From NCBI GenBank assembly GCA_963774625.1, contig CAVZFQ010000014.1, positions 1 through 64,000 of the forward strand: a DNA stretch of 64,000 bases, given 5' to 3'. Position 1 is the stretch's first letter. Each line of letters starts with the position of its first letter. The position numbers and the translations under genes are program-made. Under the pieces are notes generated by a model, which was not told where the DNA came from, did not search any database, and saw nothing but the letters and a program-made list of their open reading frames with translations. Positions 25,041 through 33,616 of this stretch are shown piece after piece. The stretch comes from VAXT01 sp963774625. Lineage in GTDB: Bacteria > Actinomycetota > Thermoleophilia > Gaiellales > Gaiellaceae.

Positions 25041-25670
25041 GTGATTCCGGCGGCCGGGCACGCGACGCGCCTGCAGCCGCTGCCGTGCTCCAAGGAGGTG
25101 CTGCCCGTCGGGGGCAGGCCCGTCATGGACTATCTCGTCGACCGCATGCGCGCCGCGCCGTGCGACGAGCTGCGCGTCGTCACCCGGCCCGAGAAGCTGG
25201 ACGTCGTGGAACGGGCCGAGCAGCTCGGCGCGATGGTCATAGAGGGGCATCCGGGGTCGGTTGCCGAGTCGCTGTCGCTGGGCATGGGCGGGCTCGAGCC
25301 GGACGACGTCGTGCTGTTCGGGTTTCCGGACTCCATCTGGGAGCCGGCTGACGGCTTCTCTCAGCTCGTGGCGATGCTCGGCGAGATCGCGCTCGGCCTC
25401 TTCCGCTGCCAAGAGCTGACGCGCTCCGATGTCGTCACCGTGGCGGACGGGCTCGTGACGGGTGTGCACGTGAAGCCGGAGCAACCGCCGTCGCGGCTGA
25501 TCTGGGGCTGCTTCGCCGCACGCGTGGGCGTTCTCGGCGGGCTCGGAGACCACGATGAGCCGGGCGTGTACATCCACGGGCTCGCGCTCGAGGGCCGCGT
25601 TCGCGGTGTGGACTTCGGCACCGAGTTCGTCGATATCGGCACGCCGGAATCTCTCGGGGCTGCGCAGTGA
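25041..25670 (+). CDS. sugar-phosphate nucleotidyltransferase (RfbA-like)
   Basis: NTP_transferase-family protein of about 209 aa that would make an NDP-sugar donor. VIPAAGHATRLQPLPCSKEV is the nucleotide-binding loop (usual GxGTRL here HATRL), followed by LPVGGRPVMDYLV and LFGFPDSIWEP in place of the usual GDN/GD metal site. The C-terminus FGTEFVDIGTPESL matches the family end. The GTG at 25041 has a weak AAGAG upstream but truncates the first strand. An ATA at 25026 overlapping the previous stop would restore RVVGVIPAAG. The protein lacks the longer C-terminal part of RmlA, so substrate and nucleotide are open. Confidence 0.75.
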   Translation: MIPAAGHATRLQPLPCSKEVLPVGGRPVMDYLVDRMRAAPCDELRVVTRPEKLDVVERAEQLGAMVIEGHPGSVAESLSLGMGGLEPDDVVLFGFPDSIWEPADGFSQLVAMLGEIALGLFRCQELTRSDVVTVADGLVTGVHVKPEQPPSRLIWGCFAARVGVLGGLGDHDEPGVYIHGLALEGRVRGVDFGTEFVDIGTPESLGAAQ

Positions 25671-26689
25671 AGGTCCTGGTCACCGGCCACCACGGCTACA
25701 TCGGCTCCGTCACGGCACCGCTGCTCGCCGCGGCGGGCCATGACGTCACCGGGCTGGACACGCTGTTCTACCGGGGCTGTGACCTAACCCCGGGTGCCGA
25801 GATCCCGGCGCTCGAGCGTGACGTGCGTGACGTGACGGCGGAGGACCTGCGCGGCTACGACGCGATCGTGCATCTCGCCGCGCTCTCCAACGACCCCCTC
25901 GGCGACATCGACCCGGAGCTGACCTACGAGATCAACTTCCGCGCGACGGTCTCGCTGGCCCGGGCGGCCAAGGAGGCCGGCGTCAACCGCTTCGTGTTCG
26001 CGTCGTCCTGCAGCATGTACGGGGCCTCCGAGGACGAACACGTGACGGAGGACGCGCCCCTCAAGCCGCTGACTGCGTACGCGGAATCGAAGGTGCGCTC
26101 GGAGGAGGCCCTCGCCGAGCTCGCGGACGGCGACTTCTCGCCGGTCTCCATGCGCAACGCGACTGCCTACGGCGCGTCGCCGAGGCTCCGGCTCGACATC
26201 GTCCTGAACAACCTCGTCGGCTGGGCCTTCACGACGGGCGCGGTCCGGATCTTGAGCGACGGCACGCCCTGGCGCCCGCTCGTCCACATCGAGGACATCT
26301 CGCGCGCGACCGCCGCACTCCTGGAAGCGCCCCGCGAGACGATCCACGGCGAGGCGTTCAATGTCGGCGACGCCGAGGAGAACTATCAGGTGCGAGAGCT
26401 GGCGGAGATCGTGAGGGACGTCGTACCGGGCAGCACGGTCGAGTTCGGCGGCTCGAGCGACCCGGACCCGCGTTCGTACCGGGTCGATTTCGGAAAGCTG
26501 CGGCGCGTGCTGCCGGGCTTCCAGACGGTGCGTCGAGCGCGCGACGGCGCCGAGGAGCTTCACGCCGCCTATCGCGACGCCGGCCTCACGTTCGACGATT
26601 TCGACGGATCGCGCTTCACGCGGCTCAAGCGGCTTCAGGAGCTGCGCGAGGAAGGAAAGCTCGGCCCCGATCTGAGGTGGCGCGAGTGA
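25667..26689 (+). CDS. NAD-dependent sugar epimerase/dehydratase (extended SDR)
   Basis: Extended SDR of 340 aa acting on an NDP-sugar. It has the N-terminal VLVTGHHGYIGSV Rossmann motif (GxxGxxG as GHHGYIG), VHLAALSNDP, FASSCSMYG (catalytic Ser/Thr region) and YAESKVRSEE (YxxxK catalytic pair near residue 143). IRDV-like substrate-side positions are PLVHIEDISRA. The GTG start at 25667 overlaps the nucleotidyltransferase stop (GTGA), and its TGA overlaps the RmlC-like gene. The three genes look like one sugar-nucleotide module. Confidence 0.88.
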   Translation: MKVLVTGHHGYIGSVTAPLLAAAGHDVTGLDTLFYRGCDLTPGAEIPALERDVRDVTAEDLRGYDAIVHLAALSNDPLGDIDPELTYEINFRATVSLARAAKEAGVNRFVFASSCSMYGASEDEHVTEDAPLKPLTAYAESKVRSEEALAELADGDFSPVSMRNATAYGASPRLRLDIVLNNLVGWAFTTGAVRILSDGTPWRPLVHIEDISRATAALLEAPRETIHGEAFNVGDAEENYQVRELAEIVRDVVPGSTVEFGGSSDPDPRSYRVDFGKLRRVLPGFQTVRRARDGAEELHAAYRDAGLTFDDFDGSRFTRLKRLQELREEGKLGPDLRWRE

Positions 26690-27216
26690 TCTTCACGGAG
26701 CTGGAGCTGCCGGGCGCCTACGTCGTGGACGTCGAGTCGCACGAGGACGAGCGCGGCCACTTCGCACGGATCTTCGACGACGCTGAGTTCGGCGCCCTGG
26801 ATCTCCAGACGTACTGGCCTCAGATCAGCGTTGCCTTCAACGAGGAGCAGGGGACATTGCGTGGGCTCCACTACCAGGACGAGCCGCATGCCGAGGCCAA
26901 GCTCGTCCGCTGCGTGCGCGGCTCGCTGCACGACGTGATCGTCGACCTGCGGGCCGAGTCGCCGACCTTCAAGCGCTGGGCCGGCGTTCCGCTTTCAGCA
27001 GTGACCGGGCGCATGCTCTACGTCCCGGAAGGCCTCGCGCACGGCTACCTGACTCTCGAGGACGAGACCGAGGCGCTCTACCTGATCTCGGCGCCCTACG
27101 TGGCCGAGGCCGGGCGCGGCGTCCGCTGGGACGACCCCGCGTTCGGCATCGAGTGGCCGGCCGATCCGCGGGTGATGTCCGACAAAGACAGGGCCTGGCC
27201 GGACTTCACTCGCTGA
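26686..27216 (+). CDS. dTDP-4-dehydrorhamnose 3,5-epimerase-like protein
   Basis: RmlC-family cupin of 176 aa. Signatures are ERGHFARIFDDAEF, QISVAFNEEQGTLRGLHYQ (catalytic His in RGLHYQ), LVRCVRGSLHDVIVDLR, MLYVPEGLAHGYLTL (second His region) and VRWDDPAFGIEWP. The GTG at 26686 overlaps the upstream TGA (GTGA) and has GAGG 8 nt before it; a GTG at 26677 is the alternative. It would epimerise C3/C5 of a 4-keto sugar from the SDR next door. The 3' end overlaps the convergent SDR gene by 11 bp. Confidence 0.9.
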   Translation: MIFTELELPGAYVVDVESHEDERGHFARIFDDAEFGALDLQTYWPQISVAFNEEQGTLRGLHYQDEPHAEAKLVRCVRGSLHDVIVDLRAESPTFKRWAGVPLSAVTGRMLYVPEGLAHGYLTLEDETEALYLISAPYVAEAGRGVRWDDPAFGIEWPADPRVMSDKDRAWPDFTR

Positions 27217-27865
27217 GCAGCTCGTCGATGTCGTCCTGCACGTGGATATACCGGCCGCTCAGCGCATCCAGCTCGCCCGAGGCCAATCGCAGTACGAGGT
27301 CGGCCGCGCGCTCCGGCTCGTTCGGGTTCGGCGAGCCGAAGCCGGGGAACCAGGGCGAGTCGCGTAGCCGCTCGGTCATCTCCGTCCAGACGAACCCGGG
27401 GCTGATCGCGAAGACCGCGATCCCGTGCTCGGCCGTCTCGGCGGCGAGTGACCGCGTGAAGCTGGAGATCGCCGCCTTCGCTGCCGCATAGGCCGAGGCG
27501 TGCGGATAGGCGCGCGTGGCCGTGCCGCTCGACAGGTTGACGATCCGGCCCGCCCCGCGCTCGACCATTCCCGGCAGGACGGCCCGCGAGCAGTTGAAGG
27601 CGCCGAACAGGCTCGTCTCGATGTCGCGTCGCCAGTCGTCCGGATCGACCTGCCAGGCAGGCCCGATCGCGTCCATGGTGCCCGCGTTGTTGACGAGGAG
27701 ATCGACCGGGCCGAGCCCGGCGAAGGCAGTCTCCACGGCGTCGCGATCCGTGACGTCGACGCCATGCGTGCGGTCGAGGGTGGTGACAGCGGCACCCGAT
27801 TCGCGCAAAGCGTCCGCGATCACCTTGCCGATCCCGCGGCTCCCGCCCGTGACGACAGCGATCAC
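27206..27865 (-). CDS. short-chain dehydrogenase/reductase
   Basis: Classical SDR, 219 aa. VTGGSRGIGKVIADAL is the TGxxxGIG cofactor motif, LLVNNAGTMDAIG the NNAG motif, IVNLSSGTATRAYPHASAYAAAKAA contains catalytic Ser and YxxxK, and FAISPGFVWTEM is the PG motif. It could reduce a keto-sugar or fatty-acyl substrate; the context favours sugar modification. The start GTG at 27865 overlaps the flippase stop (GTGA), so the two are co-translated. Confidence 0.9.
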   Translation of the reverse strand: MIAVVTGGSRGIGKVIADALRESGAAVTTLDRTHGVDVTDRDAVETAFAGLGPVDLLVNNAGTMDAIGPAWQVDPDDWRRDIETSLFGAFNCSRAVLPGMVERGAGRIVNLSSGTATRAYPHASAYAAAKAAISSFTRSLAAETAEHGIAVFAISPGFVWTEMTERLRDSPWFPGFGSPNPNEPERAADLVLRLASGELDALSGRYIHVQDDIDELLSE

Positions 27866-29295
27866 GAGCGCCGCCTGACGAAGTCGAGGATGGCCTGAGC
27901 GTCGTCCGGGTAGGCGAGACGCTCGAAGATCACGAGCGCCAGCACGTACGCCAAGGTACCGGCCGCGATCGCGGGCAACAGGTCGTCGCGCAGCACCAGC
28001 ATCGCGATCGCCGAGAGCACGCTCGCCAACAGGGGGCCCGCGAAGACTCGCCCAGGGTCGAGGCCGCCGGCCGACCGAGTTGCGTAGCCGAGGAAGAGGA
28101 GCGTCAGGAGGACCTGCGAGACGAGCGCCGACAGCGCGGCGCCTTCGAGCGAGAGCCACGGGATGAGCAGGAAGTTCAGCACGATGTTGAGTGCCGCCAC
28201 CACCCCCTGAACCACGGCCAGCACGACCTGTCGATTCTGCGAGACCAGGAGGAGGGCGGCCACGTGCGCGAGCCCGTGGAACGCGATCGCCGGCGAGAGG
28301 ATGATGAGCGCTTCGCCTGCCCGGTCGTAGTCCGCGCCGTAGATCAGCTCCACCAGTGGGCGACCGAGAATCACGCCGCCGACGGCGAGCGGGAGCATGA
28401 GCGCCAGCACGAGCTTCAGCCCGCGGTCGAACACAACCCGCACCGGGGGGTCGCTCGTCGGCGACAGCCGCGAGAAGACCGGGTAGACGGCCGTCCCCAC
28501 GGCCCAGCTCAGAAAGAAGGCCGCCTCGAACAGGCGGTAGGCCGCACCGTAGTTGCCGACCACGTCCGGAGTCTCGAACCACGCGAGGATGGCCGTGTCC
28601 ACGCGGAAGAGCACCGTGCCGAAGACCCCTGCGAGACCGACCGGCGCAGCCATCCTCATCAGCGGCCACCAGAAACCCACGTTCACCTCGAGGCGCGGGC
28701 GGACGACCCTGCGAAAGACGAGAACGAGCGCCAGCACGAGCGCGAGCAGCGCGCCGCCCAGGTAGACCGCGGAAACGACGACGACGTCGGCTCCGAGCAG
28801 CAGCGCGGCGATTCCGGCGGCGGCGATGACGATCCGCTGCGTGATCAGGACGACCGGCAGGTACACGAGGCGCTCGTACGCCTGGTAGACGGCGAAGCAC
28901 GTCGTAATGAGGAGCTCCGCGACGATCGCAATGCCCAGGAGGGCGATCACCGTGCGCGTGTCCCGCGCGACTCCCCCCACGGACGCGGCTGCCAGCGCGA
29001 GCGCGAGCGCCGGCAACGCAAGCACGAGCTTCAGGGTCAGCGTGTTGGCGAAGTAATGGTCGATCCGCTTGTGGTCGCGGGCCACCTCTCGCACGAGGAT
29101 CGCGTCCTGCCCGAAGCCGCCGAGCGCGGTGACGAGGGTCGCAACCGCCAGCCCGAAGGTGAAGACCCCGAACTGGCTCTCGCCGAGCTCGCGGGCCATG
29201 ACGACATAGAGCGCGAGCGATGCGACCTTCGAACCGAGGTCGGCCACACCGCGGTAGACGGTGTTGGCGAGGATGCGCTGGGCGCCCTCGCTCAT
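27862..29295 (-). CDS. polysaccharide flippase, Wzx/MOP superfamily (copy 2)
   Basis: Membrane protein of 477 aa, paralogous to the flippase at 15023-16462. It opens MSEGAQRILANTVYRGVADL (copy 1: MSDGARRILANTGYRLLADA), shares FGVFTF and GFGQDAILVREVARDHKRID, the charged central loop DPPVRVVFDRGLKLVLAL, and LIPWLSLEGAALSALVSQ. About 13-14 helices are predicted. It presumably exports a lipid-linked glycan, perhaps a different repeat from copy 1. It is first in a two-gene minus operon with the SDR, divergent from the GT8-like gene (69 bp apart). Confidence 0.9.
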   Translation of the reverse strand: MSEGAQRILANTVYRGVADLGSKVASLALYVVMARELGESQFGVFTFGLAVATLVTALGGFGQDAILVREVARDHKRIDHYFANTLTLKLVLALPALALALAAASVGGVARDTRTVIALLGIAIVAELLITTCFAVYQAYERLVYLPVVLITQRIVIAAAGIAALLLGADVVVVSAVYLGGALLALVLALVLVFRRVVRPRLEVNVGFWWPLMRMAAPVGLAGVFGTVLFRVDTAILAWFETPDVVGNYGAAYRLFEAAFFLSWAVGTAVYPVFSRLSPTSDPPVRVVFDRGLKLVLALMLPLAVGGVILGRPLVELIYGADYDRAGEALIILSPAIAFHGLAHVAALLLVSQNRQVVLAVVQGVVAALNIVLNFLLIPWLSLEGAALSALVSQVLLTLLFLGYATRSAGGLDPGRVFAGPLLASVLSAIAMLVLRDDLLPAIAAGTLAYVLALVIFERLAYPDDAQAILDFVRRRS

Positions 29296-29364
29296 CGCGG
29301 GAAAACCGCCGAGCGCCCGGGTAGCGAATATCCTGGTGTTGCTGTCGATATAGGGGTCGACCCC

Positions 29365-30369
29365 ATGAGCGTGGCGACCTTCTACACGATCTCCAGCGCC
29401 GGATACTTCCCCGGTACGGTTGCGTTGCTCAATTCCCTGCGGCTGACGGGAAACGCCGGCGAGCTGGTCGTCCTCGACCGAGGGCTGCTACCCGACCAGC
29501 GCGCCCGCCTGGAGCCGCACGCGAGCGTGGTCGACCTGCCGACCGGGGCCGAGGGCCATCCGACCCTCGCCAAGCCCTTTCCGCGGCTGTTCGAGCCCCG
29601 AGGCGTGGTCGTCCTCGTGGACAGCGACATGGTCGTCGTCCGCCCGCTCGACGATCTCGTCCGTCGCGCTTCCGAGGGGAAGATCCTGCTGTTCGCCGAC
29701 CACAGGTCGCACAGGCACCGCTGGTTCGCCGAGTGGGCCGAGGCTTTCCAGCTACGAGCCCCGCTTCGCCGGCAGACGTATCTGAACGCGGGCTTCGTCG
29801 TCTTCGACGTCGCGCGCTGGGCGCAGCTGCTCGAGCGCTTCTGGGACGCCTGCAGCCTGATCCCCCCCGAGAAGGTGTTCGCCGAGTTCGACCAGCCCTT
29901 CTGGGCCGGTGACCAGGACGCGCTCAACGCGCTGCTCCAGAGCGAGTTTCCCGAGGACATGACCGAGGTACTGCCCGATCACGGCGAGGCCTACCCGGAC
30001 GATCTGCTCCGCGTGGAGATCACCGACGCGCGCTCGCTCGCTTCAACCCTGGACGGGCAGCCCGTCACGATCCTCCATTACTCGCTCGGCCCGAAGGCCT
30101 GGAATCCGAGAGCGTGGGCCCGCGTGCGCGACGACGCCTACACCCGGCTGCTGCCGCGCCTCCTGTTCGAAGAGGACTGCGTTCTGCGGCTCGACCGCCG
30201 CGAGGTCCCGCTCTGGCTCCGGCCCGGCCTGATGCCACGCGCGACTCTCAGCGGCCTGGACCGCTGGCACGGCGCGACCAGGAGCGCTGTCTGGGCGATG
30301 CCCGAGCCCGTGAGGCGGCGCGCGATCGCCGCACGCGCAGCGCTCCTCACTTGGCTGACGAAGGGTTGA
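29365..30369 (+). CDS. GT8-like (glycogenin-type) glycosyltransferase
   Basis: Nucleotide-diphospho-sugar transferase fold, 334 aa. It has TFYTISSAGYFPGTVALLNS at the N-terminus, the DxD site in VVLVDSDMVVVRPLDDL near residue 90, TYLNAGFVVFDVARW near 135, and WAGDQDALNALL followed by a late HYSLGPKAWN (a GT8-type His-Lys motif near 235). The ATG at 29365 has AGGGG about 8 nt before it, inside a palindrome GGGGTCGACCCC (29354-29365). Single-gene unit on the plus strand, converging with the DUF4910 gene (23-bp overlap). Confidence 0.82.
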   Translation: MSVATFYTISSAGYFPGTVALLNSLRLTGNAGELVVLDRGLLPDQRARLEPHASVVDLPTGAEGHPTLAKPFPRLFEPRGVVVLVDSDMVVVRPLDDLVRRASEGKILLFADHRSHRHRWFAEWAEAFQLRAPLRRQTYLNAGFVVFDVARWAQLLERFWDACSLIPPEKVFAEFDQPFWAGDQDALNALLQSEFPEDMTEVLPDHGEAYPDDLLRVEITDARSLASTLDGQPVTILHYSLGPKAWNPRAWARVRDDAYTRLLPRLLFEEDCVLRLDRREVPLWLRPGLMPRATLSGLDRWHGATRSAVWAMPEPVRRRAIAARAALLTWLTKG

Positions 30370-31618
30370 CCTCGGCGAGCAGGCCGTGCTCCACGAGCGA
30401 GTCTGCTGCGGCGCGGACCTCGTCGAAGGTGAGGCCCGAGCGCTCGGCGATCGCGACCAGGTCGTGCTCGCCGTCCGAGAGGTTCAGCACCCAGAGGAGC
30501 GGGCCCTCCGAGAACGACCCGCCGCCGATCGGCCGGTAGAGGCCGCGCTTGCCGAGCTGCGGCTCGCCTTTGGGGCTCGTGTTCAGGTACGTCGCGTTTC
30601 CCGCCGGCAGCCCGCTTTCCAGGATTTCGAGGACCTCGAGGTAGGCCTCCAGCGAGTCCTGGAGGTGCTCGGGCCGGACGAGGGTGAGGTCGTCGGCCGA
30701 GGAGTGATAGCCGGGGAACTCGTCCTGTGGGGTTCGCGAGAGCACGCCGACCGGGAGGTCGAACCCGGGCGAGCCGAACTGGCGCTCGTCGCCTCCGAGC
30801 GGCGACCAGTCGCGGACCTGTCCTCCGCGCGCCCGCACCACGTGACCGGCAGCGCGGTCGATCTCCCGGTCGCCGCGCCGGCTGCGCTTGTAGGTCAACG
30901 GCCCCGGGTCGCCGACGCAGCAGGCGACGAGGCCGTGCTTGACGCGGCCCAGGCTTGCTTCGTTTCGCGAGAGCCAGGTCAGGGGCCCCAGGGTCGCCGG
31001 GCTGAACAGGAAGCGGTACGTGTAGCGCCGGCTCGAGCCTTCGAGGCGCTTGGCGAGCTCGGTGAGCAGCACGATGCCCGAGAGGTTGTCGTTGGCCAGC
31101 GAGGGGTGGCAGACATACGTCGAGAGCAGCACTTCGTCCTCGCTCTCGCCGGGCACGACATGCTCGGCGTAGGTCAGGTTCCCGTCTTCCAGGGTCGACG
31201 CGATCACAGCCTCGTACTCACCGTCGGGCAGCCGCTCGAGCACCTCGTGCGGGAGGCAGAAGCCCCAGTTCTCGTTGTGGTACGAGGTGCGGTAGGGGAT
31301 GACCTGGGGCCGCTCGGGGTCGGAGAAGAGGTGGGGGCGAAGCTCGTCGAGGTTGAGCCGCTCCTCGACCGGCACGCTGTAGCCGAGGACGTGCAGGTTG
31401 GAGTCGGCGAAGTCGCAGATGCGTCCCTCGGGCCCGTCGAGCCAGGCGCCGTGGATGTTCCACTCACGCGGGACCGTCCAGTCGTACACCTGAGTGCCGG
31501 TGGGCACCTCGGTGCGCTCGAGCGAAATCTGCTCGCCGACGATGTCGAGCGTTTGCCGGACACCGTCGCCGGTCAAGCTGCGGCAGATCGGAAACAGGCG
31601 CTCGAGGAGGTCAGTCAT
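30347..31618 (-). CDS. DUF4910/DUF2172 aminopeptidase-like protein
   Basis: Protein of 423 aa with a zinc-peptidase (M28-like) fold interrupted by a PA-like DUF2172 insert, and a C-terminal winged-helix (about 365-423, LVAIAERSGLTFDEVRAAAD). Features include YSVPVEERLNLDEL, LLSTYVCHPSLANDNLSG (metal His and Asp in CHPSLANDN), ERQFGSPGFDLP and EFPGYHSSADDL (late metal His). Such proteins recur in polysaccharide and modified-sugar loci beside C-methyltransferases; a role in amide or peptide processing on a sugar is inferred, not shown. Start ATG 31618 overlaps the methyltransferase 3' end by 8 bp. Confidence 0.82.
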   Translation of the reverse strand: MTDLLERLFPICRSLTGDGVRQTLDIVGEQISLERTEVPTGTQVYDWTVPREWNIHGAWLDGPEGRICDFADSNLHVLGYSVPVEERLNLDELRPHLFSDPERPQVIPYRTSYHNENWGFCLPHEVLERLPDGEYEAVIASTLEDGNLTYAEHVVPGESEDEVLLSTYVCHPSLANDNLSGIVLLTELAKRLEGSSRRYTYRFLFSPATLGPLTWLSRNEASLGRVKHGLVACCVGDPGPLTYKRSRRGDREIDRAAGHVVRARGGQVRDWSPLGGDERQFGSPGFDLPVGVLSRTPQDEFPGYHSSADDLTLVRPEHLQDSLEAYLEVLEILESGLPAGNATYLNTSPKGEPQLGKRGLYRPIGGGSFSEGPLLWVLNLSDGEHDLVAIAERSGLTFDEVRAAADSLVEHGLLAEVNPSSAK

Positions 31619-32846
31619 GGACGGCCACCTCGGGCACCGGCGTCACGAACCTGCAGCCCCACTCGCGCACGTGCGCCATCTGCTCGACGATCTCGTCCTT
31701 CAGGTTCCAGGCGAGGAGCAACAGGAAGTCCGGCTTCGTCTCGGTTACACGCTCCGGCGCTCGGATCGGCAGTCGGACGCCCGGGAGGAACAGGCCCTGC
31801 TTGTGCGGGCTGCGGTCGACGACATACTCGACGAGGTCCGGTCCCACGTCGCAGTAGTTGAGCAGGGTCACGCCTTTCGCGGCGGCGCCGTAGGCGATCA
31901 CGGAGCGGCCCTCGCCCCGTGCGCGCTCGAGGAACTCGCGCAGCGAGCGCCTCGTCTCGTCCACGCGCTCGCCGAACTGGGCGTACGTGGCCGGATCACC
32001 CAGTCCGGCGCCGCGCTCCCGCAGCCTGAGCGTCTCGACCGCGGGCTCCGGCTCCGCGCCGTTCGCGTGCCGCGCGTAGATGCGCAGCGAGCCGCCGTGG
32101 GTGGGGAGCTCCTCGACGTCGAAGATCTGCAGGCCGTGCGCGGCGAAGACGCGTTCGACCGTGAGCAGCGAGAAGTACGAGAAATGCTCGTGGTAGATCG
32201 TGTCGAACTCCGTCTCCTCGATCAGCCGCAGCAGGTGTGGGAACTCGAGCGTCGCCACTCCGTCCTGCGCGAGCAGCACCTGGAGCCCGTCCACGAAGTC
32301 GTTCAGGTCCGGAACGTGCGCGAGGACGTTGTTCGCCACCACGAGGTCGCCACGCTGTCCGTCGCCGACCAGCTCCTCGGCGGTCTCGCGCCCGAAGAAG
32401 CGAACGACGGTCGGAATGCCCTTCTCCTCGGCGACGGCGGCGACGTTCTGCGCCGGCTCCACGCCGAGCACCGGCACGCCGAGCTCCTTGAACCACTGGA
32501 GCAGGTAGCCGTCGTTCGAGGCGATCTCGACGACGCTGCTGCCTCCGTCGACGTCGAAGCGCTCGACCATCTGCTCCACGTAGCGTTTCGCGTGCGCGAC
32601 CCAGCTGTCCGAGTAGGACGAGAAGTAGACGTACTCCTCGAAGATGTCCTCGGGCGTGGCGAACTCGCCGAGCTGGACGAGGAGGCACTCGCCGCAGACG
32701 TAGGCATGCAGCGGGTAGCGAGGCTCGGTCGAGCCAAGGTCCTGCTCGTCGAGCAGCGAGTTGGCGAGCGGGGAGAGTCCGAGGTCGACGAAGGTCTGCG
32801 TGAGCGGCTCGGCGCAGAAGCGGCAGGCCTGATCCGGCTCGCTCAC
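31611..32846 (-). CDS. NDP-sugar C-methyltransferase (TylCIII/NovU type)
   Basis: Three-domain C-methyltransferase of 411 aa. The N-terminal zinc site is CRFC and CGEC (residues ~8-62) with the family phrase FVDLGLSPLANSLL. The SAM-binding core is SVVEIASNDGYLLQWF near residue 105. The C-terminal half (VIAYGAAAKGVTLLNY near 300, PDFLLLLAWNLKDEI) is the nucleotide-sugar-binding domain of this family. It methylates a keto-deoxysugar carbon, giving a branched sugar. The GTG at 32846 overlaps the cytidylyltransferase stop (GTGA). Confidence 0.92.
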   Translation of the reverse strand: MSEPDQACRFCAEPLTQTFVDLGLSPLANSLLDEQDLGSTEPRYPLHAYVCGECLLVQLGEFATPEDIFEEYVYFSSYSDSWVAHAKRYVEQMVERFDVDGGSSVVEIASNDGYLLQWFKELGVPVLGVEPAQNVAAVAEEKGIPTVVRFFGRETAEELVGDGQRGDLVVANNVLAHVPDLNDFVDGLQVLLAQDGVATLEFPHLLRLIEETEFDTIYHEHFSYFSLLTVERVFAAHGLQIFDVEELPTHGGSLRIYARHANGAEPEPAVETLRLRERGAGLGDPATYAQFGERVDETRRSLREFLERARGEGRSVIAYGAAAKGVTLLNYCDVGPDLVEYVVDRSPHKQGLFLPGVRLPIRAPERVTETKPDFLLLLAWNLKDEIVEQMAHVREWGCRFVTPVPEVAVHD

Positions 32847-33616
32847 CACACCTTCCACGGCGGCTGCCCCGAGGCCCATTGCTCCTCCAGCACCATCTTG
32901 TCGCGGAGCGAGTCCATGTTCTGCCAGTAGCCGAAGTGGCGATAGGCGGCGAGCTTCCCGTCCTCGGAGAGTCGCTCCATGGGCTCGCGCTCCCAGATCG
33001 AGTCGTCACCGGCGATGTAGTCCATGACCTCGGGCTCCAGGACGAAGAACCCGCCGTTGACCCAGCCGCCGTCGCCTTCCGGCTTCTCGCGGAAGCTCGT
33101 GATCGTGGTGGCGTCGAGCCCGAGCGTGAGCGCCCCGAAGCGGCCGGGCGGGCGGATCGCGGTCAGCGTCGCGCTCACTCCTTCCGAGCGATGGAACTCG
33201 ATCAGCTTGGTCACGTCCAGGTCCGTGACGCAGTCGCCGTACGTGAAGCAGAACGTCTCGTCGCCCACGTGCTCGGCCACTCGCTTCAGCCGTCCGCCGG
33301 TCATCGTGTCGGGCCCGGTGTCGACGAGGGTCACCCGCCAGGGCTCGACGCCGCGAGGGGTCAGCTGCACCTCGTTCTTCGCCAGGTCGACCGTCATGTC
33401 GGACGCGCGGAGGTAGTAGTTCGCGAAGTAGTCCTTGATCACGTCGGCCCGGTAGCCCAGGCAGATGACGAAGTCGTCGATCCCGTGCGCGGAGTAGAGC
33501 TTCATGATGTGCCAGAGGATCGGCCGCTCGCCGATCTCGACCATGGGCTTCGGGCGCACGGTCGTCTCCTCGGAGAGTCGCGTGCCGAACCCACCGGCGA
33601 GGATCACCGCCTTCAC
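32843..33616 (-). CDS. rfbF: glucose-1-phosphate cytidylyltransferase
   Basis: Makes CDP-glucose from CTP and glucose-1-phosphate, the entry to CDP-3,6-dideoxy and branched sugars. The 257 aa match the family throughout: MKAVILAGGFGTRLSEETT, RPKPMVEIGERPILWHIMK, DFVICLGYRADVIKDYF, FTYGDCVTDLDV (metal Asp), NGGFFVLEPEVMDYI and GYWQNMDSLRDK near the C-terminus. GTG start at 33616 within the preceding stop (GTGA). No CDP-glucose 4,6-dehydratase (RfbG) or RfbH is recognisable in the window, so the pathway is incomplete here or uses the SDRs nearby. Confidence 0.95.
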   Translation of the reverse strand: MKAVILAGGFGTRLSEETTVRPKPMVEIGERPILWHIMKLYSAHGIDDFVICLGYRADVIKDYFANYYLRASDMTVDLAKNEVQLTPRGVEPWRVTLVDTGPDTMTGGRLKRVAEHVGDETFCFTYGDCVTDLDVTKLIEFHRSEGVSATLTAIRPPGRFGALTLGLDATTITSFREKPEGDGGWVNGGFFVLEPEVMDYIAGDDSIWEREPMERLSEDGKLAAYRHFGYWQNMDSLRDKMVLEEQWASGQPPWKVW

